Assembly (NCBI RefSeq): GCF_024166365.1
Contig: NC_064819.1
Span: forward strand, 112,698,293-112,762,292
From: Elephas maximus indicus
Taxonomy: Eukaryota; Chordata; Mammalia; Proboscidea; Elephantidae
Direction: 5' to 3'
Length of the DNA: 64,000 nt
Part shown: piece after piece, positions 34,826-44,927 of the stretch
Layout of the letters: every line of letters starts with the position of its first letter
Numbering within the stretch: position 1 is the stretch's first letter
Made by a program: the position numbers and the translations under genes
Notes under the pieces: generated by a model
Seen by the model: only the letters and a program-made list of their open reading frames with translations
Database searches by the model: none
Told to the model about the DNA's origin: nothing

Positions 34826-35022
34826 GAATGGTTAATGACCTTGGCTGCTAACTGAAAGGCTGGAGATTCGAGTTCACCCAGAGGCACCTTGGAAGAAAGG
34901 CCTGGTGATCCACTTCCAAAAAAAAAAAAAAAAGCCATTGAAAACCCTATAGAGCACTATTCTTCTCTGACACATATGGGGTCACTGTGAGTCCGAATCA
35001 ACTCTATGGCAACTGGTTAACT
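34826..35022 (+). mobile_element. AfroSINE type B, full length
   Basis: gaatggttaatgaccttgg ... ttggaagaaaggcctggtg, an internal A16 run, then ccctatagagcactattc and the tail gtccgaatcaactctatggc. Confidence 0.88.
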
Positions 35023-35179
35023 AGTTAAAACCCTGAAAAATCATTTCAGAAGTTTCACTATTATGATTTAGAAATTAAGTTGAGCCTTAACGAAATCTAA
35101 CTGAAAAGTCTAAATACAGTGCTATTCATGAAGCTATTGAATCTCTCAATTTTTTGTTACTCAGGAATAGTATTAGAGT

Positions 35180-36832
35180 AAGAACTCATTTTTTTTTTAT
35201 TAATTTTTATTGAGCTTCAAGTGAACGTTTACAAATCAAGTCAGACTGTCACATATAAGTTTATATACACCTTACTCCGTACTCCCACTTGCTCTCCCCC
35301 TAATGAGTCAGCCCTTCCAGTCTCTCCTTTTGTGACAATTTTGCCAGCTTCCAACTCTCTCTATCCTCCCATCCCCCCTCCAGACAGGAGATGCCAACAC
35401 AGTCTCAAGTGTCCACCTTGATACAAGTAGCTCGCTCTTCATCAGCATCTCTCTTCCTACCCACTGTCCAGTCCCTTTCATGTCTGCTGAGTTGTCTTCG
35501 GGAATGGTTCCTGTCCTGGGCCAACAGAAGGTTTGGGGACCATGACTGCCAGGATTCCTCTAGTCTCAGTCAGACCATTAAGTATGGTCATTTCGTGAGA
35601 GTTTGGGGTCTGCATCCCACTGATCTCCTGCTCCCTCAGGGGTTCTCTGTTGTGCTCCCTGCCAGGGCAGTCATCGGTTGTGGCTGGGCACCATCTAGTT
35701 CTTCTGGTCTCAGGATGATGTAAGTCTCTAGTTCATGTGGCTCTTTCTGTCTCTTGGGCTCTTAGTTATCGTGTGACCTTGGTGTTCTTCATTCTCCTTT
35801 GCTCCAGGTGGGTTGAGACCAATTGATGCATCTTAGATGGTCGCTTGTTAGCATTTAAGACCCCAGAAGCCACATTTCAAAGTGGGATGCAGAATGTTTT
35901 CATAATAGAATTATTTTGCCAATTGACTTAGAAGTCCCCTTAAGCCATAGTCCCCAAAACCCCACCCTTGCTCCGCTGACCTTTGAAGTATTCAGTTTCC
36001 TCCGGAAACTTCTTTGCTTTTGGTCCAGTCCAGTCCAGTTGAGCTGACTTTCCATGTATTGAGTATTGTCCTTCCCTTCACCTAAAGCAGTTCTTATCTA
36101 CTAATTAATCCGTAAAAAACCCTCTCCCACCCTCCCTCCCTCCCCTCCTCGTAACCACAAAAGTATGTGTTCTTCTCAGTTTATACTATTTCTCAAGATC
36201 TTATAATAGTGGTCTTATACAATATTCGTCCTTTTGCCTCTGACTCATTTCGCTCAGCATAATGCTTTCCGGGTTCCTCCATGTTATGAAATGTTTCACA
36301 GATTCGTCATTGTTCTTTAGCGATGCGTACTATTCCATTGTGTGCATATACCACAATTTATTTAACCATTCATCTGTTGATGGACACCTTGGTTGCTTCC
36401 AGCTTTTTGCTATTGTAAACAGAGCTGTAATAAACATGGGTGTGCATATATCTGTTTGTGTGAAGGCTCTTATTTCTCTAGGGTATATTCTGAGGAGTGG
36501 GATTTCTGGGTTGTATCTTAGTTCTATTTCTAACTGTTTAAGATAATGCCAGATAGATTTCCAAAGTGGTTGTACCATTTTACATTCCCACCTGCAGCGT
36601 ATAAGAGTTCCAATCTCTCCACAGCCTCTCCAACATTTATTATTTTGTGTTTTTTGGATTAATGCCATTTTTGTTTACTTTATTTTATTTTTTTTTGTTG
36701 GAGTGAGATGGAATCTCATCGTAGTTTTAATTTGCATTTCTCTAATGGCTAATGATCGAGAGCATTTTCTCATGTATCTGTTAGCTGCCTGAATATCTTC
36801 TTTAGTGAAGTGTGTGAAGAACTCATTTTTTT
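35180..36832 (-). mobile_element. L1 LINE: ORF2 C-terminus plus long 3' UTR, 16-bp TSD
   Basis: Body about 35196-36816. The minus-strand frame 36668-36330 is the C-terminal end of L1 ORF2 (CWRGCGEIGTL, the Cys-rich motif, then KSIWHYLKQL and CPSTDEWLNKLWY). The ~1.1 kb that follows (36330 to 35196) is a long 3' UTR rich in C/T on the plus strand. AAGAACTCATTTTTTT at 35180-35195 and 36817-36832 is the duplication. ORF2 would nick and reverse transcribe; this copy lacks EN and RT. Confidence 0.93.
36330..36668 (-). pseudogene. L1 ORF2 C-terminal frame
   Basis: Open for 112 codons. It holds the Cys-rich region of L1 ORF2 (CWRGCGE...WECKMVQPLW) and PRCPSTDEWLNKLWYMHTME. The family extends further with a YSAIKKNE-type end; here a stop follows. 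It is not a host gene. Confidence 0.88.
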
Positions 36833-36998
36833 CAAGCTAATAAGTAAGTTTAAAAAAGAGTTTTTAACAATTTTACTAAAAATAATGTCCAAAAATACCC
36901 TTTAAGGTCCTTTTGCTTAATATGTATTTTAAAAATAATACTGTTCACCTATTTGTAGGTCTGTATATAATTTTGAGTTCTATGTTTTTACAACAGAG

Positions 36999-37165
36999 TC
37001 CTGGTGGCTCAGTGGTTAAGAGCTTGGCTGCTAACTGAAAGGTCGGCAGTTTGAACACATCAGCGGTTCTGCAGGAGAAAAGACCTGGTAATTATCTCCT
37101 GTAAAGATTACAGCCTATGAAACCCTAAGGGTTGATTGTACTCTGTCATAGACGATCACTGTGAT
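36999..37165 (+). mobile_element. AfroSINE type C
   Basis: agtcctggtggctcagtgg ... ggagaaaagacctggtaat ... tctcctgtaaagattacagcc. The tail is eroded (gacgatcactgtgatc). Confidence 0.85.
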
Positions 37166-37290
37166 CAATTTTGGTAAATGCTCCAAGTGCCTATGAAAAA
37201 TATGTGTATTGCATAGTTGTTGAGTGCAGTGTTCTATATATGATGCCAATTAGGTCAAGCTGATCATTCCTGCAGTTTCAAATCTTCCAG

Positions 37291-37530
37291 CAGCACTGTG
37301 ATCCACATATGTGATTCTTGTTTTAAATTTTCTTAGAGCTGTATTAAAAAGTAAAAGAAATAGGTGAAATGAATTTTAATCATATATTTTGTTTAAGCCA
37401 ATATATACAAAATAACATCTTTTCAGTGTGTAATTAATAAAAATTGTTAACTTTATATTGAGCCTTCGATATCTGATATATAATTTACCTACAACACATC
37501 TCAATTCAGATGTTAAATTTTGATGTGTTT
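37291..37530 (-). mobile_element. hAT-Charlie-like non-autonomous DNA transposon
   Basis: Starts cagcactgtgatccacatatg and contains aaaaagtaaaagaaataggtg, tttaagccaatatatac, aacacatctcaattcag. Same family, opposite orientation, at 62785-63155. I am unsure of the family name. Confidence 0.65.
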
Positions 37531-37800
37531 AGATTTCACAAAATTTAATGTTGAAAAAGCAGATTCATATATCCAAGTTGTTTCAACCAAATTTAAAACT
37601 TTTTCATCACCTAAATCAATTACTGAAAAAAATCATTTTTCCTTAATATTTATAACTATATTGATAAAATCGGCTATCTGTTTTTGAAGACTTAATCTGG
37701 CCTTTGAGCAAAAATGCATTATTTTCAAAACTATGTCTGTCCAAGTGAAGTAAATTGTGCCAACTCTTTTGCCAACTCAAATGAATTTTGTGAAAATTGA

Positions 37801-37864
37801 AAAGCCACTCTATATTTATCAGTATTGACAAAAAAGCCACTCTATATTTATCAGTATTGACAAA
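37801..37864. repeat. Perfect tandem duplication, 2 x 32 bp
   Basis: The 32-bp unit beginning aaagccactctatatttatc at 37801 is repeated without change at 37833-37864. Confidence 0.93.
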
Positions 37865-38338
37865 GCATTACTCAAATTTTTCATGTACTGTTTGAAAAAA
37901 AAAAAAAGCCAATTTATATAACAATGTTGATTACAATTAAAATCTGTGTTGGTTTATTTTAGAAAAATGTAAAATTCATTATTATTGATTTGTATCATGA
38001 AAAGTTTCAGTGTCAACATAAATTCTCATACCCATCTAGCTAAGTTACATTAAGCTTTTCCTCTCCTTGGAGCTTCCATATTAACTCGTTCATAAGCACT
38101 GTGATATCAGTGAGGGAACATAAATCAAACTCATTTTCGTGGTCTTTGATTATTGGTTATTTGATACATATTTCTCTTGTTTCAAGAAAATCTTGGAATT
38201 AGCAATATAATAAATATTTGTAAAACTTTCCCACAACTCAATCAGTGTATAATGGCAAAGAATACAAGACAACTGAATTCATTGTTTTCTATTTATTTCA
38301 ATTGCTCCGTAATATGGTGCTGATTCATGCATTTGCAG
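37865..38338. other. Intergenic, nothing recognised
   Basis: AT-rich, no gene. Confidence 0.5.
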
Positions 38339-38340
38339 GG

Positions 38341-38518
38341 AAGCCCTGGTGGTGTAGTGGTTAAGTGCTACGGCTGCTGACCAAGAGGTCGGCAGTTTGA
38401 ATCCTCCAGGCGCTCCTTGGAAACTCCATCAGACAGTTCTACTCTGTCCTATAGGGTCGGTATGAGTCGGAATCCACTGTCGGAATCGACTCGATGGCAG
38501 TGGGTTTGTTTTTTTTTT
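38341..38518 (+). mobile_element. AfroSINE (type A) with internal 13-bp repeat
   Basis: aagccctggtggtgtagtgg ... ; the tail has gtcggaatccact repeated as gtcggaatcgact before cgatggcagtgggtttg. Confidence 0.92.
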
Positions 38519-38537
38519 TGGTAATGAATAATTTAAA

Positions 38538-38738
38538 GGCGCCCTAGTGGCACAATGGTTAAGCATCTGGTTGCTAACCAACATGTTGTTGGTTCAAAAC
38601 CACCAGCTGCTTAGAGGGAGAAAGGAACTGGTGATCTGCTCCTGTAGAGATTATAGCCTAAGAAACCCTATGGGGCAGTCCTACCCTGTCCTATGGGATT
38701 GCTATGAACTGGAATCAACTGAACAGCACACAACAACA
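38538..38738 (+). mobile_element. AfroSINE type C with RTE-type tail
   Basis: gcgccctagtggcacaatgg ... gagaaaggaactggtgatc ... cagcacacaacaacag: it ends in the (caa)n tail seen on RTE copies. Confidence 0.9.
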
Positions 38739-38739
38739 G

Positions 38740-40610
38740 TGATTTCAACAATAAAACACATGACTACATGCATTCTTCATAGGGGCTGCTTCAAAAAAGT
38801 GAGCACAGATATTTTCAATATTGTCTTACATAGTAGAATGAAATAATGATGGAAACATGAGTTTCTTGGTTTAAAATTCTAGTCATTCTGGATTTTTGTC
38901 CTAACATAACTAGAAACTAATTTTTATAATTAATTAATTTTTTTTCACATCTAGCCGAAAGTCTTCTTTGACAGATATAAATGATTTAAGAATATTTATG
39001 CCATGAATTCAAATTTTAGGCTGTAAACCGGCTTTTTTTTTTTTGGTAAACTGAGGAAACTACAGGATTTCGTGGAGTAGGTTGCCCTTGAAATGAACCA
39101 TGAATTTCCAATAGGATTTCGATAAGCATGGTGCTCAAAAGAGTTACAGTCCAAGGTACATATGTTAAAGCTTAGAGGCACAAAACCTCTAAAATCACAA
39201 GGCAGTGATTAGGAAACAGTGAGATATCCAGTTTACCGGCCCATAAGGTTTCACAGGATGTCCTGTGAGAATTGGCTGGAATGCACTTTCTGGGCCATAT
39301 AGCAGAAGATTGTGTGTGCCAGGCTGGTAAGACTGCTGTGCATCAGAAAATGGGAAATTAGCCAAATAACTTCAAAAAAAGGTGACTTTCTTCTGCCTCC
39401 CTGAATAATAATCTGAAACCTTCACCTTAATTTTCCTTTAAAAACTTCCTTTGATTTAAAAATCAATAGAGCAATATAGAATATTTTGGGGAAAAAAGAA
39501 ACTAACAAAAACAGAAACACATCACCTGTAATTTTACCACCCGGAATCAATGTTTTGCTTTATTTTCTTCCATATATATTTATTTACATATCTGTGGCCC
39601 TAGTATTCACAAAGTTTTAAAGTTGAATTTGTACATATATGTTTACTATTACATCACAAATATTTCTCCATGCTATTATACAGTTTTCATAAGGACCAAT
39701 TAATGGCTTTCGGTATTCCATGATATTGATGTACTGTGTTTAATGAATCCTTTATCTCCTGTTTAGACTTACGGATTACTCTTTTTAGGGAGGGGAAGGG
39801 TAGTGATCTGGCGAAACAGATACTTAAGAACATCTTTACAGGTTAGAACGATGACTAGGAACCAAGAAGACAAAATTGGATGGGCATATAGGTATAGTTG
39901 TTTTAATTAATGTATATTTTAGTGTTAGAAGGATAAAAAGTATCAATAAGATGCCAGGCGAGCTGACATGAAAAGGACTCAGGCGTTTAATTTAACTGGA
40001 CTCTCATTGAAATGATAGTTGGGACCAAACAGCTAATGTGAACTTAGGTTTTTAATGTAAACCATAATGCCACAATAAAAGTAAATAAAAATTCCTCTAA
40101 ACTTTGATAAGTTTAGTTTAGAGAGAAGAACTATTTGAGGATGGAGCAGGAGCAGGGAAAAGTCGATACTCCCCAAGGTGACTGCCCGCATATATGATGA
40201 CAAGCTTCAGATTTCTACCTTTAAAAGTAGAGTGGTGATGAGAATGAGTGATACTCTATTACTTTTCAGAAATGTCCCTTCCATCATATCGCGCCAGTAG
40301 CTAGCTCCACGATCTAAAAATTTTTATATTAAAGAAGCTGTTGGACAACAAATGCTAACTTTCCTTTTACACATTTGATGAATCAGAAAAATACAGAGTA
40401 AAATTTTTATTTAAATGAAACTTAGAATAAGGCCTTCCAAGTGCATGGTCTGATCATGAATTTCTAATGTTCGTACAACATGTGGGTGCCAATATTGAAG
40501 GTACAGAGATTGGGTTGAATGGAAATGAAGACCCCGGTAACTGCACAACATGAAAAGTTGTTGTAATTACTATATATTTGACTTGTCTTTTTTGTTTGTT
40601 TAGTTCTTAC
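38740..40610. other. Intergenic; possible old L1 at 39500-39800 (- strand)
   Basis: No gene. The region 39530-39790 (ttttgctttattttcttcc..., atatttctccatgctatta, atggctttcggtattcc) has the look of an ancient L1 3' end in reverse. Confidence 0.45.
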
Positions 40611-40805
40611 TATGAGGTAGGCGGAAACCCTGGTGGTGTAGTGGTTAAGCACTATGGCTGCTAACCAAGAGGCTGGCAGTTCAAATCCACCAGGCGCTCC
40701 TTGGAAGCTCTATGGGGGTAGTTCTACTCTGTCCTATAGGGTCACTATGAGTCGGAATTGACTCGATAGCAATGGGTTTGCTTTTGGTTTGGTATGAGGT
40801 AGGCG
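40611..40805 (+). mobile_element. AfroSINE (type A), complete with TSD
   Basis: Body 40624-40792. TATGAGGTAGGCG at 40611-40623 and 40793-40805, perfect 13 bp. Confidence 0.95.
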
Positions 40806-40849
40806 TGATAGAAGTGTGAGGTATACAAACATGAGCAAAACATAGTATC

Positions 40850-41220
40850 CTAGCACTGCTGTAACAGAAACATCACAAGTGGGTGGCCTTAAAAGAAATT
40901 TATTTTCTCACAGTTTAGGAGGCTAGAAGTCCAAATTCAGGGCACAGCTATAGGGGGAGGCTCTCTCTGTCATCTGTTGGGGAATATTCTCATCTCAGCT
41001 TCTACAGCCCAACATTCCTTGTTTTCGTACTTCCTTGGTTCCTTCTTCCTTCCTCATATGTGCTTTTGTCTTTCCCAGTTTGTGCTGGCTTCTCTCTGTG
41101 CCTAACCTGCCCTTTTTATATCTTAAAAGTAATTAAGCTTAAAACACACCCAACACTGACATGGCCTCATTAACATAACAAAGAAAACCCTATTCCCAAA
41201 CAGGATTACATCCACAGGTT
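40850..41220 (-). mobile_element. MaLR-like LTR, cut by the RTE
   Basis: tatcctagcactgctgtaac ... ctcacagtttaggaggctag ... taacataacaaagaaaacc; the inner part is the reverse of the LTR family at 12772. It stops at 41220 where the RTE starts. Confidence 0.72.
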
Positions 41221-44200
41221 TGTTGTTGTTGTTGTTAGGAGCCCTCCAGTCTGTTCTGACTCATAGTGACCCTATGCACAACAGAACAAAACACTGCCTG
41301 GTTCTGAACCATCCTTACAATCGTTATGCTTGAGCCCATTGTTGCAGCCACTGTGTCAATCCACCTCGTTGAGGGTCTTCCTCTTTGCTGCTGAACGTGT
41401 ACTCTGCCAAGCATGATGTCCTTCTCCAGGGACTCATGCCTCCTGACAACATGTCTAAAGTATGTAAGATGCAGCCCTGCCATCCTTGCCTCTAAGGAGC
41501 ATTCCGGCTGTACTTCTTCCAAGACAGATTTGTTCGTTCTTTTGGCAGTCCATGGTATATTCAATATTCTACGCCAACACCACAATTCAAAGGTGTCAAT
41601 TCTTCTTCAGTCTTCTTTATTCACTCTCCAGCTTTTACATGCATATGATGCGATTGAAAATACCACGGCTTGGGTCAGGCACACCTTAGTCTTCGGGGTG
41701 ATATCTTTGCTCTTCAACACTTTAAATAGGTCCTTTGCAGCAGATTTACCCAATGCAATGCATCTTTTGATTTCTTGGCTGCTGCTTCCATGCCTGTTAA
41801 TTGTGGATCCAAGTAAAATGAAATCCTTGACAACTTCAATCTTTTCTCTGTTTATCATGATGTTGCTCATTGGTCCATTTGCGAGGATTTTTGATTTCTT
41901 TATGTTGAGGTGTAATCCATCCTGAAGGCTGCGGTCTTTGATCTTCATTAGTAAGTGCTTCAAGTCCTCTTCACTTTCAGCAACCAAGGTTGTTTCATCT
42001 GCATAACACAGGTTGTTAATGAGTCTTCCTCCAATTCTGATCCCCCATTCTTCTTCATATAGTCTGGCTTCTCTTATTATTTGCTCAGCATACGGATTGA
42101 ATAGATATGGTGAAAGAATACAACCCTGACACACACCTTTCCTGACTTTAAACCAATCGGTATTCCCATGTTCTGTCTGAACAACAACTGCCTCTTGATT
42201 TATGTAAAGGTTCCTCATGAGCTCAATTAAGTGTTCTGGAATTCCCATTCTTGATAATGTTATCCATAATTTATTATGTTCCAGACAGTCGAATGCCTTT
42301 GCGTAGTCAGTAAAACAGAGATAAACATCCTTCTGATATTCTCTGCTGCCAGCCAGGATCCGTTTGACGTCAGCAATGATATCCCTGGTTCCACATCCTC
42401 TTCTGAAGTCAGCCTGAATTTCTGGCAGTTCCCTGTCAATATACTGCGGCAGCCGTTTTTGAATGATCTTCAGGAAAAATTTGCTTGCATGTGATGTTAA
42501 TGATATTGTTCTATAATTTCCACATTCGGTTGGATCACCTTTCTTGGGAATAGGCATAAATATGAATCTCTTCCAGTCAGTTGGCCAGGAAGCTCTCTTC
42601 CGTATTTCTTGGCATAGACGAGTGAGCACCTCCAGTGATGCATCTGTTTGTTGAAACATCTCAATTGATATTCCTTCAATTCCTGGAGCCTTATTTTTTG
42701 CCAATGTCTTCAGAGCAGCTTGGGCTTCTTCCTTCAGTATTATTGGTTCCTGATCATATACCACCTCTTGAAATGGCTGAATATCGACTAATTCTTTTTG
42801 GTATAATGACTCTGTGTGTTTCTTCCATCTTCTTTTGATGCTTCCTGCATCGTTTAACATTTCCCCCATGGAATCCTTCACTATTGCAACTAGAGGCTTG
42901 AATTTTTTCTTCGGTTCTTTCAGCTTGAGAAACCCCGAGCGTGTTCTTCCCTTTTGGTTTTCCATCTCCAGCTCTTTGCACATGTCATTATAATACTTTA
43001 CTTTGTCTTCTCGAGGCGCCCTTTGAAATCTTCTGTTCAGTTCTTTTACTTCATCAATTCTTCCTTTTGCTTTAGCTGCTCGACGTTTGAGAGCAAGTTT
43101 CAGAGTCTTCTCTGACATCCATCTTGGCCTTTTCTTTCTTCCCTGTCTTCTCAGTGACCTCTTGCTTTCTTCATGTATGATGTCCTTGCACAACTGGTCT
43201 GGTCTTTGATCACTAGTGTTCAGTGCATCAAATCTATTCTTCAGATGGTCTCTAAATTCAAGTGGGATATACTCAAGGTCATATTTTGGCTCTCATGGAC
43301 TTGCTCTGATTTTCTTCAGTCTCAGCTTGAACTTGCATATGAGCAATTGATGGTCTGTTCCACAGTCAGCCCTTGGCCTTGTTCTGACTGATGCTATTGA
43401 GCTTTTCTATTGTCTCTTTCCACAGATATAGTCAATTTGATTTCTGTGTGTTCCATCTGGTGAAGTCCATGTGTATATTCACCGTTTATGTTGGCGAAAG
43501 AAGGTATTTGCAATGAAGAAGTCGTTGGTCTTGCAAAATTCTATCATTCGATCTCTGGCATTGTTTCTATCACCAAAGTCATATTTTCCAACTACTGATC
43601 CTTCTTCTTTGTTTCCAACTTTTGCATTCCAATCGCCAGTAATTATCAACGCATCTCGATTGCATGTTCGATCAATTTCAGACTGTAGCAGCTGATACAA
43701 ATCTTGTATTTCTCCATCTTTGGCCCTAGAGGTTGGTGCATAAATTTGAATAATAGTCGTACTAACTGGTCTTCCTTGTAGGCGTATGGATATTATCCTG
43801 TCACTGACAGCGCTGTACTTCAGGATAGATCTTGAAACGTTCTTTTTGACGATGAATGCAACACCATTCCTCTTCGAGTTGTCATTCCCAGCATAGTAGA
43901 CTATATGAGTGTCCAATTCAAAATGGCCAATACCAGTCCATTTCAGCTCACTAATGCCTAGGATATTGATGTTTATGCGTTCCATTTCATTTTTGAAGAT
44001 TTCTAATTTTCCTGGATTCATACTTCGTGCATTCTAGGTTCTGATTATTAATGGATTTTTGCAGCTGTTTCTTTTCATTTTGAGTCGTGCCACTTCATCA
44101 AATGAAGGTCCTGAAAACTTTACTCCATCCACGCCATTAAGGTCTACTCTACTTTGCGGAGGCAGCTTTTCCCCAGTCATCTTTTGAGTGCCTTCCAGCC

Positions 44201-44247
44201 TGGGTGGCTCATCTTCCAGCACTATATCAGACATCGGACTCACTTGT
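41221..44247 (-). mobile_element. RTE (BovB-like) LINE, nearly full length
   Basis: About 3.0 kb from the 5' end near 44247 to the (gtt)n complement of the caacaac tail at 41221. Contains endonuclease and RT in one frame. It is the reference copy for the other RTE pieces in the window. Target duplications could not be identified because LTRs and another RTE abut both ends. Confidence 0.93.
41235..44243 (-). pseudogene. RTE ORF: apurinic endonuclease plus reverse transcriptase
   Basis: One frame of 1,002 codons without a frameshift, broken by five in-frame stops at about 44034, 43479, 43407, 43293 and 41607; two of the stops (43479 TGA, 41607 TGA) sit where related copies have Arg (CGA). Order: N-terminal leader SDIVLEDEPPR; endonuclease with ILGISELKWTG, GDWNAKVG and a GTDHQLL motif; connector; RT with CFTDYAKAFDC (motif A), GCILSPYLFN (motif B) and CYADETTL (motif C), where the second catalytic Asp of YADD is Glu; then C-terminal FELWCWRRI and RPSTRWIDTV. 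The longest open piece is 528 codons (43193-41607). The protein would nick DNA and copy RTE and possibly SINE RNA. Not a host gene; inactive as it stands. Confidence 0.92.
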
Positions 44248-44927
44248 TGTGATGTTTAAGATTGTGTGTCAACTTGGCTGGGCCATGATTTTCAGTGTTT
44301 TGGCAGTTATATAATGTTGTGATCACTTCCCTGTTGAAATTTGATATGTGATCACCCCCAAGATGGAATCTGGTGAGTGGTACCCGCTGGGGTGGGGCTT
44401 GTGGTGACTCACTGCCCCCTCAGCCTTCATCTCTCAACCTTTCACTGCCCCCTTCCTTCCTGCTTGCCTTGCAAAGGTTGTTGGCTTGTTCTGGATCTAG
44501 CAGCTGTCACTTGGCTGACCTCTGGTTCTTGGGACTTGGGCTAGCAGCTTACCTGTCCATCTTGGGATTTGCCAATCCTCACAGCCTGTGAGCAAGAATC
44601 CTGCTCCCTGACCCACCTATCTTGGGTTTGCCAGCCCCTACAGCTACATGACTCAGGAGAAACCTTGAAGTCTTGCCTGCCGACCTTGGGGATTCCTCAG
44701 CAGTCACAGCCAGTAAGCAGAAGACCTGCTCTCCAACCTACTCATCTTGTGTTCACCCGCTTTGGGGCTCTGTGAATTGGGAACGGCTTCTATCCTGATC
44801 CAAAGACTTGGGACGTTCCAACCCTCACAATTGTGTGAGCTATTTCCTTGATATAAATATCTCTTCTTATATTTATTTGTGTTACTGGTTTTGCTTCTCT
44901 AGAGAGAATCCAGCCTAAGACACTTGT
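44243..44927 (+). mobile_element. Solo ERV-L LTR with perfect TSD
   Basis: LTR 44248-44922 (675 bp). TGTGATGTTTAAGATTGTG ... CAGCCTAAGACA, same end sequences as the provirus LTRs at 4374 and 10336. CTTGT at 44243-44247 and 44923-44927. Confidence 0.93.

Noticed and set aside
36330-36668. 112-codon Cys-containing frame as a zinc-finger gene
   Set aside because: CWRGCGE and the CPSTDEW block belong to the C-terminus of L1 ORF2.
41607-43193. A 528-codon open frame as a possible host gene
   Set aside because: RT motifs A, B and C and the flanking endonuclease identify it as an RTE LINE; stops lie in the same frame on both sides.
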